From Syncephalis plumigaleata (Eukaryota; Zoopagomycota; Zoopagomycetes; Zoopagales; Piptocephalidaceae): a DNA stretch of 32,303 nucleotides. Shown piece after piece: positions 1-9,888 of this stretch; position 1 is the stretch's first letter, and every line of letters starts with the position of its first letter. Both the position numbers and the translations under genes were made by a program. The stretch covers positions 1 to 32,303 of the forward strand of contig JAIXMF010000137.1 in NCBI GenBank assembly GCA_025201365.1. Reading direction: 5' to 3'. Under the pieces are notes generated by a model. That model was not told the DNA's origin and did no database searches. It was given only the letters and a program-made list of their open reading frames with translations.

Positions 1-500
1 GATTGCATCTTAACACTGATAAAGTGAACGCCGACGGTTGTTACGCTAACACGGTGCCGACCATTTCTACACGTCAGCAACATACGTGTCCCTGTCGATT
101 GGGTGCACCCATAAATAAGTGTGAATCGGGTAATCTAAGCGGTAAGTGTATTGGATGAGACATACGTAGTTAGTAGCTTATATCAATGACACAACAATGA
201 CTAGGTAAATGGGGTCTAATACGCGTTGATCCTAATAGTTCGCGGAATGCATCACTTCCCGTGTTATGGTACGATCCAACGTTGACCATTAATGGTGCAC
301 CCGGCGTGGTAGGACGATCGGTCGCTTTACACTGGCCGAATAGAACGACGCTCACTTGTGCCAATATCTATGCACTTGACTCGCACGCTCAACCCATAGT
401 GACCAAGGTCCAAAGCAATGATGCTAGCGTTTTATTCCGTACATCAATGACATGGTCAATTACTACTATTTTGACCATTCTATCATTACTAGTTTTATGA
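1..500 (+). CDS. Cu/Zn superoxide dismutase-like GPI-type surface protein, 3' part
   Basis: This is the 3' end of a gene that starts left of the window. The first exon (frame from base 3) ends at 141 at a GTAAGT donor. A 63-base intron follows, and the last exon is 205-500. The joined protein has a CESGNLSGKWG segment and then GVVGRSVALHW...TCANI, matching the zinc-loop and C-terminal strand signature (VGRS.V.H...ACANI) of Cu/Zn superoxide dismutases. It ends in a hydrophobic stretch (TMTWSITTILTILSLLVL) typical of a GPI-attachment signal, so a wall or plasma-membrane location is likely, as for fungal Cu-only SODs. The His expected in the LSGKHG motif is Trp here, and the GGHxxP metal-bridging His is not visible in the upstream segment. 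Only the VALH histidine remains. The protein may therefore be an SOD-fold protein without normal activity. The identity rests on the C-terminal half only. Confidence 0.62.
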
Positions 501-802
501 ATAAACTACATGGTGTTTCCAACCAGTTAGCACTGTTAGCCTTTAACTTTTGTTCTTATTAATAAATAGTTCTACATAGCAGTTAGCATCATTGTCTTTG
601 TCAGTAAAGTTGTTAACATTCCGTTACAAACTCTGCACATTTATTAGTAAATATTAGTTTATTACAAATAGAATAAATATAATGTTGAGGGTATACTAAT
701 ACATTCTATCATTGTTACTTATGGCAAATGATAATGGTATCTCACAATATAGTATTCAATAAATAACGAATGAACAGTAATAGTAATGATATGCTTGCGA
801 CA
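501..802. other. AT-rich intergenic stretch with a MITE fragment
   Basis: No gene is seen. The stretch holds the 3' flanks of two convergent genes and a partial copy of the repeat family described at 4075 and 5145 (about 514-600). The remainder is AT-rich, with several AATAAA-like signals. Confidence 0.5.
514..600 (+). mobile_element. Solo end of a foldback MITE-like element
   Basis: GTTTCCAACCAGTTAGCACT begins at 514 and is followed by a segment ending in TTTTGTTCTTATTAATAAATAG. The same order of words occurs at both ends of the element at 4075-4240 (in inverse orientation at its right end) and at the ends of 5145-5446. No inverted partner was found nearby, so this is a single terminal fragment or a heavily decayed copy. 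Confidence 0.55.
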
Positions 803-1156
803 CTAAATGTATTTGGTAGTGATTTTCTGGCATTTGGTACACTTCTCGTCGGCAGTAAGGTAGCAGCAAACTACACCCAATGGGAAGAAGCAAATTAACC
901 AACACCAACCACAAAGCGTATAATCTTTCATCCAATAGTGGGCACCTCCATCAATGCAAGTTTGATCAGCAGGTACTACACTATCAGGAACCACAGCCAT
1001 TTGTGGTTGCGCTTCATATTGAGCTTGTACTGGCGGTGGTGGTGGTAGGCCAGTGTTTTCATACGTATTCACTAAAAATGCTGGCGGAGGATGCGGACCG
1101 TTTAGCTGTTGCTGCTGCTGTGGATGCTTATTGAAATATGAAGCATTCTCACCCAT
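803..1156 (-). CDS. BRI3/LITAF-like small membrane protein
   Basis: Single-exon protein of 117 aa. The N-terminal half is proline- and glutamine-rich (Q5, PHPPPAF, PPPPP), a typical cytosolic PPxY/proline tail. The C-terminal half has a CxDGGxHxW motif, a hydrophobic segment (about residues 82-102, TLCGWCWLICFFPLGVVCCY) and a closing CTKC pair. Cysteine pairs flanking a hydrophobic hairpin are the layout of brain protein I3 (BRI3) and LITAF-like proteins, which sit on endosome/lysosome membranes. The start at 1156 (MGENASYF) was chosen because the reading frame upstream runs through an AAAG microsatellite and encodes only low-complexity residues. The gene is divergent from the channel gene at 1545. 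Family assignment is by motif layout only, and the cargo or role is unknown. Confidence 0.6.
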   Translation of the reverse strand: MGENASYFNKHPQQQQQLNGPHPPPAFLVNTYENTGLPPPPPVQAQYEAQPQMAVVPDSVVPADQTCIDGGAHYWMKDYTLCGWCWLICFFPLGVVCCYLTADEKCTKCQKITTKYI

Positions 1157-1544
1157 TTTGACGGTATTAAGAGTAGTAAGGCAATAAAAATGAATATAAA
1201 GTAAACGAAGAGAAAGAAAGAAAGAAAGAAAGAACGAACATGTAGTGTTGTTATAGGTTACATGTTGTACAAGTTCATTGTCTGGTAAACATGCGGTCAA
1301 TCAATTTCTAACATGCTACGATATGAGTAGAATGATTACGCGTGTGTGGTTAGTGAATAAATGACATTACATTTTCTGTTCCTCTTCTTTGTTCATTATT
1401 CGTTTCTTATTATTTCTATTTTTAGTGTTGCAAACATTTCCTGTATATTGAATGCGAAAAACAACGCTGTGTATTTGTACATTCGTTTATGATAAATAGT
1501 CTCGAATAGTTTTATTACTATTTATACAAGTGTAGCGGCACACA
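1157..1544. promoter_or_regulatory. Divergent promoter region with an AAAG microsatellite
   Basis: This is the 388-base gap between divergent starts at 1156 (-) and 1545 (+), so it must carry both promoters. An (AAAG)n run lies at about 1208-1236. A pyrimidine-rich stretch, TTTCTGTTCCTCTTCTTTG, lies at about 1372-1391. No further motif was identified. Confidence 0.4.
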
Positions 1545-3932
1545 ATGGCGACGGGCTGGCTACTTGATGCTGACTTAGCGGCCATTCCAATTCCACCGCT
1601 GATACAACGAGTGCGTTCGGTGGTTTCGCATATTGTATACACGGAACGTATAGCTACAGCCTCGGCCACCACCGGTGCTAATGCTGATAGCGACAATACA
1701 CTCTATGGACCGGACGGGCAGCGAACACTATTGCGCCCTGCATTACGTGCACTACGCGGCGAACTGCGTAATAAGGCACTGGCATACGCATGTCTAATCA
1801 GCCGTCTCAACTACCAACGTGAGGCGGCACGTGATCCCGCTTCAGCAGGTGTACTCAACATGCGTGCCGACCTGTGCGAGTGGCTGGCCAAAGTAGCTGT
1901 GGATGCACATCGTCGTAGTCTCACGGATCTGGTGGACGTGCTCACCTTTGACTTTTCACCGCGACAAGGTGTTCGACGTCCATCCACCGGCATACGACAT
2001 AACAGATCGAGATCACGGCCCATTAGTAGTGCTAGTACTAGTGCAAGTTCACCAATATCAAATCAAGGATTTGCAACGGGAATCAACGCGGCACCACGTC
2101 AGTATGCCGGTCATTACGGCGCAACAGAGCACCGTCATTCGACAGTAGGCTGGAATGATACATTGATAAAAAATGTTAATGATTCAAATCGTTTTTTACA
2201 ACCCTTGGACAACAGTAATAGCAACAATAACTGCAATAGCAGGAACACAGATAGTTATCATCATCAGCATAATTACCATCATCATCATCATCGACATCAA
2301 TCGGTCGAATCGGTTGCAATGATGAAACCGACATTAAGTGCACCGGGATATTTGTCGACTGGTAATCAAAGCTACCAGCCATCAAATCTGGATGAGGAAC
2401 GCTACTACGACTACACATTTACTCGGGAACAATCCGAGGAAGGTGATCCGACTAATGAGACGAGCATTGAAGACGATGAAGGTCGAGCGTCTGCCCTTGA
2501 AATTGCCGTTCTATGCGGTGCTCGTCGATTCTGCGCTAGTCCGGCCGTGCAACGTATCGTAGATCGTATATGGCGTGGTGATGTTGTATTCTACGCCAAT
2601 CTCATCGATGATGACTCGACAGTTCCCGGTAATGGCAACTACGCCTCTATGACGCGTGCTCGTTCCGCCATCAACGTGCGTCGCAGTCGTCCACAAGGAT
2701 TTCGTGAGGTATTTCGCGTGTCTCGTATGCGAGTACCGCGTTACCAGCATCTTATGCATATTTGCATTTACCTTATATTCATGTGCGTCTACGCGTACGT
2801 ACTACTCGAGAATAGTCCCACGTTCACGGGATACGAGGCTGTACTGGGTATATTGGCCGCAGGCTACGTATTCGATGAGTTAACGCAAATAAGCAAATGC
2901 GGATTTAGCTTCTACGTGCAACACTTGTGGAATCCCATTGATACGCTCACTCATTTGAATCTACTCGTGTTTGCAGGTTTGCGTATACACGTTCTATGGT
3001 ATGCGCAGAGTCAGTGGTCCGCGCCCACTTATGGCCTACTCGCATGCAACGCGACCCTACTATGGCCTCGCCTATTAGGTGTGTTCGATCGATATCGATG
3101 GGCAGGACGACGTGTCGTGATTTTACGTCGACTAATCAGACGTGTACTGGTGGCGGCCACTCCCGTGCCATTTATTCTAATTGGGTTTACGCATGCATTC
3201 TACGCGTTATCCAACGGTAGGGCAGCACCATACGAAATAATATGGATGCTACTTCGAGCGGCAACAGGATCTCCGGAAATTGGATTTACCCAAGCGACCG
3301 TGTATCACCCGCAGATAGGTCCATGGCTCATGCTCATCTACCTAATGATCTCGGTAGGATCCTGTTTATCCGTATTACTTGCCGTTTCTGTACACGCTTA
3401 CGCCGAGTCATCGCCATGGTCGGATATCGAGTATCGATTCCGCTACACGGTACGTGTACTCGAGCATGTCAAATCGGAAGCGCTTTTCCCGTTTGTTCCA
3501 CCCTTTAATCTACTACATATACCGTTATTTTTCATTGAACTCGTATTATCACCGCGCTATTTCGTGCAACTCAATCGACTCCTATTACGCGTGCTATTCT
3601 GTCCCATCCTCATCATCATTTACATATACGAACGGGTGTGGCGTCGTCGTTGGACGGCATTTGGTGGATCCATTTACGGCGGTGGCGTGGGTGGATCCGG
3701 CTACGACGACTGGATTGTCATGACGGATGAAACGGCCGGTCGACTACCACCGAGTGGTGACATTAATCAGACGGTAAATGGCTACGCGACCCATGATCTA
3801 AACGGTGACGGTATACACGAGCAATTTCATCAACTAACAAGTCAAGTGCAATCACTTCAAAAGTATTGCCAACAACTTGAACATAAAATGGACGATCTCA
3901 TAGGACAATTAGAGGGTAGAAACCGACAGTAG
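1545..3932 (+). CDS. YVC1: TRPY/Yvc1-like vacuolar cation channel
   Basis: Intronless, 795 aa. The long cytosolic N-terminus (about 1-398) contains a conserved helical part (REAARDPASAG...LCEWLAKVAV) and a low-complexity Asn/Ser/His insert (about 220-250). Six hydrophobic segments follow at about 399-420, 429-448, 462-487, 495-516, 533-558 and 590-620. A short pore-loop-like segment (IIWMLLRAATGSPEIGF) sits between the last two, as in fungal TRP channels, which release Ca2+ from the vacuole. The cytosolic tail carries a DLNGDG calcium-loop-like motif followed by a predicted coiled coil (about 757-790, Q/L/K heptads) that may drive assembly. Topology and length fit the Yvc1 family. A polycystin-like channel is the main alternative. 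The start ATG is preceded by an A/C-rich context (GGCACACAATGG). Confidence 0.72.
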   Translation: MATGWLLDADLAAIPIPPLIQRVRSVVSHIVYTERIATASATTGANADSDNTLYGPDGQRTLLRPALRALRGELRNKALAYACLISRLNYQREAARDPASAGVLNMRADLCEWLAKVAVDAHRRSLTDLVDVLTFDFSPRQGVRRPSTGIRHNRSRSRPISSASTSASSPISNQGFATGINAAPRQYAGHYGATEHRHSTVGWNDTLIKNVNDSNRFLQPLDNSNSNNNCNSRNTDSYHHQHNYHHHHHRHQSVESVAMMKPTLSAPGYLSTGNQSYQPSNLDEERYYDYTFTREQSEEGDPTNETSIEDDEGRASALEIAVLCGARRFCASPAVQRIVDRIWRGDVVFYANLIDDDSTVPGNGNYASMTRARSAINVRRSRPQGFREVFRVSRMRVPRYQHLMHICIYLIFMCVYAYVLLENSPTFTGYEAVLGILAAGYVFDELTQISKCGFSFYVQHLWNPIDTLTHLNLLVFAGLRIHVLWYAQSQWSAPTYGLLACNATLLWPRLLGVFDRYRWAGRRVVILRRLIRRVLVAATPVPFILIGFTHAFYALSNGRAAPYEIIWMLLRAATGSPEIGFTQATVYHPQIGPWLMLIYLMISVGSCLSVLLAVSVHAYAESSPWSDIEYRFRYTVRVLEHVKSEALFPFVPPFNLLHIPLFFIELVLSPRYFVQLNRLLLRVLFCPILIIIYIYERVWRRRWTAFGGSIYGGGVGGSGYDDWIVMTDETAGRLPPSGDINQTVNGYATHDLNGDGIHEQFHQLTSQVQSLQKYCQQLEHKMDDLIGQLEGRNRQ

Positions 3933-4074
3933 TAATACGCTATTATACTTGTCGGTAGTATCACACATAGGTTTACTCAATTCAATATTTCATTAGACTA
4001 TTTGTTATGTTAGCAGTTCATTTATCAAGTAAACAAATATTATAACTTTATTACTAGCAGAGTAATAGCACAGA

Positions 4075-4240
4075 GTTTTCCAACCAGTTAGCATTGTTAA
4101 TCTCTTATTTTACTAATAAATAATCCCGCTATTATTCAGTCAAAAATGGTTTATTTAGTTGATGGTGCTAATGAATGTGCAAATCTATTTATTAATAAGA
4201 ACAAAACTTGAAGCGTAACGATGTTCACAGGTTGGAAAAC
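4075..4240. mobile_element. Foldback MITE-like element (166 bases)
   Basis: The element starts with GTTTTCCAACC (4075-4085) and ends with its exact reverse complement GGTTGGAAAAC (4230-4240). Homology extends inward: the right end in reverse complement reads ...TTTTGTTCTTATTAATAAATAG, the same as the fragment at 514-600. There is no coding capacity. A clear target-site duplication was not found. This fits a miniature inverted-repeat transposable element mobilised in trans. Confidence 0.65.
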
Positions 4241-4470
4241 CCTCAATAGACTGATACGTCCAAGCGACATTGCTAGTAGTTTTACCACTTGTGCTAATGC
4301 AAAGTATTCTACATAGAGCAATAATAAGACATTTTCCATCTCTGCATTCTGAAATGTGAGCTTTTACAGACAATTGTACTACCATAACTATACTTGCCAT
4401 CCATTTTGCACCAATACCATTGCGTATAACACGTCAATGATATTCCGGCAAGCATGAACCGGATTAGTAC

Positions 4471-4502
4471 AGGTATCTTACAGGTATCGCAGGTATAAAT
4501 AC
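4471..4502 (+). promoter_or_regulatory. Triple CAGGTAT repeat merging into a TATA box
   Basis: Three closely spaced CAGGTAT words lie in about 30 bases, and the last runs into TATAAATA at about 4494-4501. This is roughly 135 bases upstream of the secreted protein start at 4632. The repeat may be an activator site; this is inference. Confidence 0.45.
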
Positions 4503-4631
4503 ATGTATGCTATCATGCTTGTTGAATGGCCATTCCATACACTCATCGCTTCTTATTCCTACTTGTGCCTGCTTCAACTATCTAGTTAGTATATTCATCA
4601 AACCAACATCTATCAAGTAACATCATTCAGT

Positions 4632-4949
4632 ATGCGTTCCTTCAGTCTAATCGTTGTCGGTGTATTGGCATATGTGGCAACTGCTAGCCTAATCTCTCCA
4701 GCGGAATCGGTTGTGTGTACTATGGAGGTGCGCATGTGCAATTGTAGTGGCGGTGATCGATGCTATCGTATCGAGGATCCATGCGGGGATACTCATTGTG
4801 AACCAAAGTCGCTCAATCCTCAATGCGCCAATCCAAAGTGCGAATCTAAGTGCGGTGAAGGACATATCTGCATCTACTCCAAGAAAGACCACAATGAACA
4901 AGGTTGTGGCGAGCCCATCTGCCACCTAAGCGAGCATAATTTGGAATAA
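4632..4949 (+). CDS. Small secreted cysteine-rich protein
   Basis: Single-exon protein of 105 aa. The N-terminus (MRSFSLIVVGVLAYVATASL) is a clear signal peptide with a likely cleavage site around residues 19-27. The mature part of about 80 residues has 12 cysteines, including CNC, CxxxxC and KCxxKC spacings, so six disulfides are possible. Charged residues are frequent, and there is no second membrane segment or GPI tail. The family is not recognised. Size and cysteine content match fungal small secreted cysteine-rich proteins in general, a class that includes effectors, antimicrobial proteins and wall proteins, so no function is claimed. Its promoter (TATA box at about 4494) is well formed. 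Both flanks carry MITE-like elements, so it sits in a repeat-rich pocket. Confidence 0.6.
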   Translation: MRSFSLIVVGVLAYVATASLISPAESVVCTMEVRMCNCSGGDRCYRIEDPCGDTHCEPKSLNPQCANPKCESKCGEGHICIYSKKDHNEQGCGEPICHLSEHNLE

Positions 4950-5825
4950 CTGGCAATTATACAGCAAATCTCCTTTGTTCTATTCATCAGTACATACTGT
5001 ATAGGCAAATATTCAATCCTGCTCTTTATTGCGGATTACATTATACTAACCAGTTAATAAACTAATTTCATTACATTTGTATTCATTAGTGCAAGGTTTA
5101 TTCTCTTTTCCTTTTGCTATAGCTGCTTTGTATGATATAACATGCTTTCCAACCAGTTAACATTGTAGAACTTAGCTTTGCTTTTATTAGTAAATACTTT
5201 GCATAGTAGTTACCATAATTAACTAAGTCATAATCCAATGACCATTTCCTTGGTCGTTAGACGTGTCACTTCCATGATCAAATGACTAACAAACAGCAGT
5301 GATCGTTGGCATTGCGCAAAACAGGTGCTTCACTACAAAATCCTACTCATTTACTAATGAACAGTCTCCTTAATTATAACTAATGGCAATTGTCTTATTG
5401 ATAGAAACAAAAGTTAAAAGCTAACTGTGCTAATCAGTTGGTAAACCTTGTAATAAATAGCCTGAGGATTGTTCAATTACTATAGCTAATCTTCTATTTA
5501 CTTACTTTCAATGTTGTACTACATCTAATTACCTTAATATTCATTATACAGTTGTTATCATTCTTTTCAATATTAATATCATCATTAGTATCATTATCAT
5601 TATAATCACAGTAATTACAGTATGACTTGTAGTATAAATTCGTGCGGAAATATAGCAGCTATAGCTTTATTCCGCCACGACAGCAACATGCTCAAAATGC
5701 ACATACACGCGTGCGGAATTGTAGCCAAACTCTCATGGAAAAGAAGACAACATAAACTACATGAGCACACAAAAAGTATGGCCACTTGTAGTTTTAATGC
5801 GTAATACGTCTTTAATATACGTATT
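4950..5825. other. Intergenic region with a MITE-like element
   Basis: No gene is recognised. The stretch holds the foldback element at 5145-5446 and AT-rich sequence rich in ATCATT words (about 5560-5610). A short open frame near 5622 overlaps the 3' flank of eS17 and has no coding signature. Confidence 0.5.
5145..5446. mobile_element. Foldback MITE-like element (about 302 bases)
   Basis: The left end reads CTTTCCAACCAGTTAACATTG. The right end in reverse complement reads GGTTTACCAACTGATTAGCA and continues into TTTTAACTTTTGTTTCTATC, closely similar to the ends of the 514 and 4075 copies. The ends are more diverged than in the 4075 copy, which suggests an older insertion. The internal sequence is non-coding and differs from the 4075 copy. 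Confidence 0.55.
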
Positions 5826-6949
5826 TTAAGCGCGGGCAGCGCGAGCAGGACGTTCGGTACGGAATGCACGTGGACCCTTGCCAGAGTTGGGGTGGACAAC
5901 TGGGGCGGTGACGTGTACGTTTGGCAATTTGTCAAAGTTGAGGGATTTGAGCAGATCCTATTATTATTATGATTATTATAATTATCCATCGCGTATAATA
6001 TTATATATTAGTCAATAAATTCATAATATGTTTGTAATATATATAGTATAGTATAGACTCATTGCTTACCTTGGTGTCTGGGTCAATCTCAATGACGGTG
6101 GTGTCAAGAGCCGACACATCTGGCACGTAGTTGTCCTTGCGTTCGCGCTCCTCTTCCTGTAGCTTGAAGGAGATACCGCGCACTGGACCGCGTTGAATAC
6201 GACGCATCAAGTGAGTGGTGAAACCGGCAATCTTATTGCGCAAGCGCTTGGTGGAGATGACGGCGACTTCATCACAGATACGCTTGTTGACCTGGAAATC
6301 CAAAGTCAAACGTGGGTAGTACTTTTCAATAAGGACCTTGGAGGCCTTCTTAACGGTCTTGGTGCGCACGCGACCCTATTGTTATATAGAATAGAAAGCG
6401 TAGCAATCAATTATTAGTTATATATTTCGTAAAAGTTATAAAGAAGCAGCATAGAGCAATAGCAATGCTGTCGCGCATGACTAGATTCCTCTCTCTCTCT
6501 CTCTCTCTCGCTCATTCTATAGGAATTCGCGTGTTTAGCTAATATTGTTGCGTTGACTACTATACTAACAACGCCTATTATCCATTATAATGTCAATGCT
6601 GAGATATAGCAATAGCTGTAACTATTGACTATGCGTTCATATATCCACCATATTAAACTCTACCTGTTCTCTATTCATCCATCCATCCATATATCTATCA
6701 ATCAATCTATCTGTCTGTCTATCTAGATGATCATTATTTGTTTGCAATACAAAACAAATGTATGTCTACGCGTGTACTAGCAATCCTTCCGCGTTACTTG
6801 TGCTGGATTATAGATACTGGTAATACAAATCTACATATGCTGTAACATCCGCATCCATCCGTCTATCCATCCATCCATCCATCCATCTAGCATGGCTTCT
6901 AGAGCATCCTCCATTTCTAATCTATGCTCTTGTAGCGTTTACTTACCAT
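5826..6949 (-). CDS. RPS17: Small ribosomal subunit protein eS17
   Basis: Three coding exons give about 146 aa. Exon 1 (6947-6949) contributes only the ATG, followed directly by GTAAGT. Exon 2 is 6070-6375 and exon 3 is 5826-5957. The product begins [20 protein letters not shown] and contains [32 protein letters not shown] and [11 protein letters not shown], all hallmarks of eS17, a 40S head protein. The C-terminal exon ([15 protein letters not shown]...[14 protein letters not shown]) shows the usual basic tail. Length matches the family. The leader and the 571-base first intron hold CT and ATCC microsatellites. The long first intron just after the ATG is a common place for regulatory or snoRNA content, but no convincing snoRNA box pair was found. 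Confidence 0.95.
6488..6510. repeat. (CT)n microsatellite
   Basis: Uninterrupted CT repeat inside the first intron of the eS17 gene. Confidence 0.85.
6853..6888. repeat. (CCAT)n microsatellite
   Basis: Tandem CCAT units with one GTCT interruption, in the eS17 first intron. Confidence 0.8.
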
Positions 6950-7847
6950 GATTAACAGTATATGCTGCTGGCGACGTTCAGTGTCTGATCAGCCTGTGTG
7001 GAAAGAGGAGGAGGCCAGCCAGCTTCCAGCCGGCAGCCAATCTCCATGTCTGACTATAAACTGTAATCCGTTTACATTGGTATGATTTATGTTATTCCAT
7101 CCACCACACTCACCCACCATACACACATTACACAATGCTCATAGCAGTCATGGCTCATATAATATGTACATTCACTTTCTTTGTTGCAAATCATTTCTTT
7201 ATCTTGTTAATAATACTATTGCATTCAGTGATTATCATGAATGCATACTAATTGTAAGTATTCTGTTATTATATTATCAGTAACATTATTGAAATCAGTA
7301 TATATATACATTTTAGTTGAACTAATGTTTAATGCTTAATAAATAAAGAGTCGCATTAAAGAGATATCATGCTATTATCATGCTAATGAACCATTGTTGT
7401 TACACCAATGTATTCTAGAACCGTTGCAACAATGGCATTTACGAGTGCTTATGGTTAACAATGAACCTCAACGACCAACAATAATTCATTCTTCATAGAT
7501 ACTGCGATGATTAGTGGATACACGGTTGTTGAAGTGGTTTTCTTTCCTTTTTGAATAGTATAATGGTTGATAAGTCAGGTTTGTGCACTAGCTTGCCAGT
7601 TGAAAATATTGCAAGTAGGAACAATCGTATTACATGCACATATCCTACGCGTGCGTTGAAGTAACAGGTTTTCCATTTATGGGTGCACCCTGGCCATAAG
7701 TTGGTGTAAGCAGAGGAGAAAGCGAACAATTGGATAGCTCGAGTATGCCACCTCTACCAGCAACTTGAATACTATTTCCTACTCGTCTACTTTTAATAAT
7801 ATTACCTAACTGTTTATTCTTTGAAATTATATATATATCTATTTACA
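6950..7847. other. Intergenic region upstream of the eS17 and first receptor genes
   Basis: No gene is seen. It carries the eS17 leader and promoter (CT-rich on the minus strand, about 6990-7020) and the promoter of the first receptor-like gene, including a TATATATATA run at about 7829-7838. Short open frames here lack recognisable content. Confidence 0.45.
7663..7672 (+). promoter_or_regulatory. Shared AAAACC(T/G)GTTTT-like motif, receptor gene 1
   Basis: AACAGGTTTT, the reverse complement of AAAACCTGTT, lies about 180 bases before the start at 7848. Confidence 0.35.
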
Positions 7848-8850
7848 ATGAGTGAACTTGAACAACTATTCGATATTCCAGTTGTTCCAAGCGGCGAGAT
7901 AAGTATCATCCACTTTGTGATGGATACGTCAAACGATGATCGGAAGCAATTGCAAGCACGTCTCACTGGCATTCAATACCAGCTTGCGTTGAATTTCGTA
8001 TCATCACTCGTATTCGGGCATAATCTTGTAACTACCCTTAAAGCTCTCTATCTAAAGCCGAATAACATCTCTATCTGGCTATGTATGCTTCCCAATCTAT
8101 TGGGAATGGTGCACAGCATGGTGTCAAGTCTTAGCTTCGCTGTAGGCGATGTCAACTGTCGAACCATGATTTGGTTCGCCGTTTGCGCTCTGAATATCTC
8201 GGCAATGTGTAGTAGCGGCATCGTCCTGCAAAAAGCCTACCTGGCACTCTGTCGACAATGGTGGATCCTGACTATTGGCGTATTGCTCATTCTACTACAG
8301 CTTAGCTTCACCTACCTTGCCATATGGAAATCGCCAATTACTTTGGAGGAATACAAGGGCTGCGTCATTAATTATCCAGAGTATATACCATGGTATTGGT
8401 TTGGCCTGATCACTCCCACGAACCTCTTCTTCTCCGGAATCTTCAGCTATGTCACTTACAAGCAATACGTCATCTATGGCTCCGATGCCTGGCGACAACT
8501 AACCCGCGAGGGAATAGAAATCATGTGTCTCGTGATTATTTGCAATATTATCTGCGCTACATGTATATTCCTTAGGATTGGCGGAAAGTTTACCATCTAC
8601 TTTTTCATGGCCGATTGGTAAGTCGATGTCTATATTGTTGTAACCTTGATACGTTACTGACGGCAAAGAAAACAACGTCAGGATGATCACGTCCATTATT
8701 CTGACCAGCCATTATGACCGTATGTGCAAGAGACCCAGCGGCATAATGTCACAGCAGGCTAAAGCACGTCAGCATCGGTGTACGAATACGGAATTTGCAA
8801 GAACAAAGGCAACAACGCAGTTATTATCATTTTTCTACAGTAGATTCTAG
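7848..8850 (+). CDS. Seven-helix receptor-like protein 1
   Basis: Two exons, 7848-8617 and 8682-8850, give 312 aa. The start at MSELEQLF was preferred over an ATG 27 bases upstream because all relatives have a short polar N-terminus. This is the most diverged N-terminus of the family: it lacks the NATTW sequon and has an LFDIPVVPSGEIS segment instead. The TM3-side cysteine (VNCRTM) and loop cysteine (GCVINY) are kept, as are QKAYLAL at the end of TM3 and YGSDAWRQL before TM6. The intron interrupts the Trp codon in TM7 (donor GTAAGT, branch TACTGAC, acceptor CAG). The tail is shortened: it has TNTEFA but lacks the YHG part of the common tail motif. See the 20313 gene for the family description. 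Confidence 0.75.
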
Positions 8851-9888
8851 TTACGATAGGTATTTCATTCGAATATCATCCTATGTATATTGCAATATGC
8901 ATGGACTAATACTTATCACATACTAGCCAATTTGTTCAAATATCTATCATAATGCTATTTGTACGCATACAATTAAAGGGATGCAAACAAGCATAATCTT
9001 TATTCTGAAAGGGCACTGTGCAGTGTAGATGTCAGTGTATTTCTTTCTTGTTATGCTAGCAGTTCCCGTTCCAATGAATAACGATAACTGTACAAATCAA
9101 TTGTTGACATAGTAAGGTAGCAGCTATTGCGGACAACCGGTTTAATCCCATGTATATGCACAGACACACATTTCTTTGTCAATCATAAATGCCAATCATC
9201 TACGCGTAGACATGACATCCTATCATTGCAGTGTATCTAGATGTTTGGCAGGCTTGCATTCATCTTTCATGAATAAAGATTGATAGAAGAACACTAGGCC
9301 TATCATTACATTCCTAAATCAATACAAATGCAATTAATATTGACGATGACCTATGAATAACCACTATTACTGCTACTACTACTACTACTGGATTACATCG
9401 ATTGGACAGGTTAACCATGTAACTTTTTATTGTTATCACAAGATCTACGATATATATATATCTAATGGCGACCAGTAAAAGAAAAAGAAAACGAAAACAA
9501 AAGCGAGATTCAATGTAGAATGTGATCTATTCCTCATTATCATACATTGATGAACAATATATCTATGGAGTAACAACTGTGCTTATCAACATTTAATAGT
9601 GCGATGATGACTTTGTAGCGTGTAACGTTTGATTTGAAGCGTAACCTATGAACTAACGAGACTACGAATACTGTACTTTTTCTTATCCTTGAAAACCGGT
9701 TTCATTGTACATGTAGCATACTTGATCATGCGTGTACCTTTGGAGCAATACTTTCTCCTTTCAGTTCAATCGTTTATACCGCTAGAAATTAATACGCACA
9801 CTCACCTATATATATATATATATCCATTAGTGCCTACTTGATCATCTAATACTAGAGCTACATTATTATTATTATTCAACCGTTTCTA
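8851..9888. other. Long intergenic region without a recognised gene
   Basis: About 1.04 kb, AT-rich, no convincing coding sequence or pseudogene of the family. It holds a (CTA)n run near 9370, a CAACCGGTTTAA word at about 9133, and the promoter of receptor gene 2 with a long TATATATA run at about 9809-9822. Confidence 0.45.
9692..9703 (+). promoter_or_regulatory. Shared palindromic motif, receptor gene 2
   Basis: AAAACCGGTTTC, nearly a perfect palindrome, lies about 190 bases before the start at 9889. Confidence 0.4.

Larger units (their letters stand above)
3933..4631. other. Intergenic region with MITE-like element and TATA promoter
   Basis: No gene is seen. The stretch contains the foldback element at 4075-4240 and, near its end, the promoter of the secreted protein gene. 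Confidence 0.5.
6376..6946 (-). other. RPS17: Long first intron of the eS17 gene, with microsatellites
   Basis: GT...AG intron of 571 bases, far longer than the others in the window. On the plus strand it contains (CT)n at about 6488-6510, ATCC/ATCT repeats at about 6675-6725 and (CCAT)n at about 6853-6888. No embedded gene was recognised. Confidence 0.8.

Noticed and set aside
1157-1300. N-terminal extension of the BRI3-like protein to an upstream start
   Set aside because: The extra residues come from an AAAG microsatellite and AT-rich leader; the internal MGENASYF start gives a normal proline-rich N-terminus.
8618-8621. TAA at the end of the first exons taken as the true stop of the receptor genes
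   Set aside because: In every copy the stop overlaps a consensus donor, and a following exon with conserved sequence joins in the same phase.
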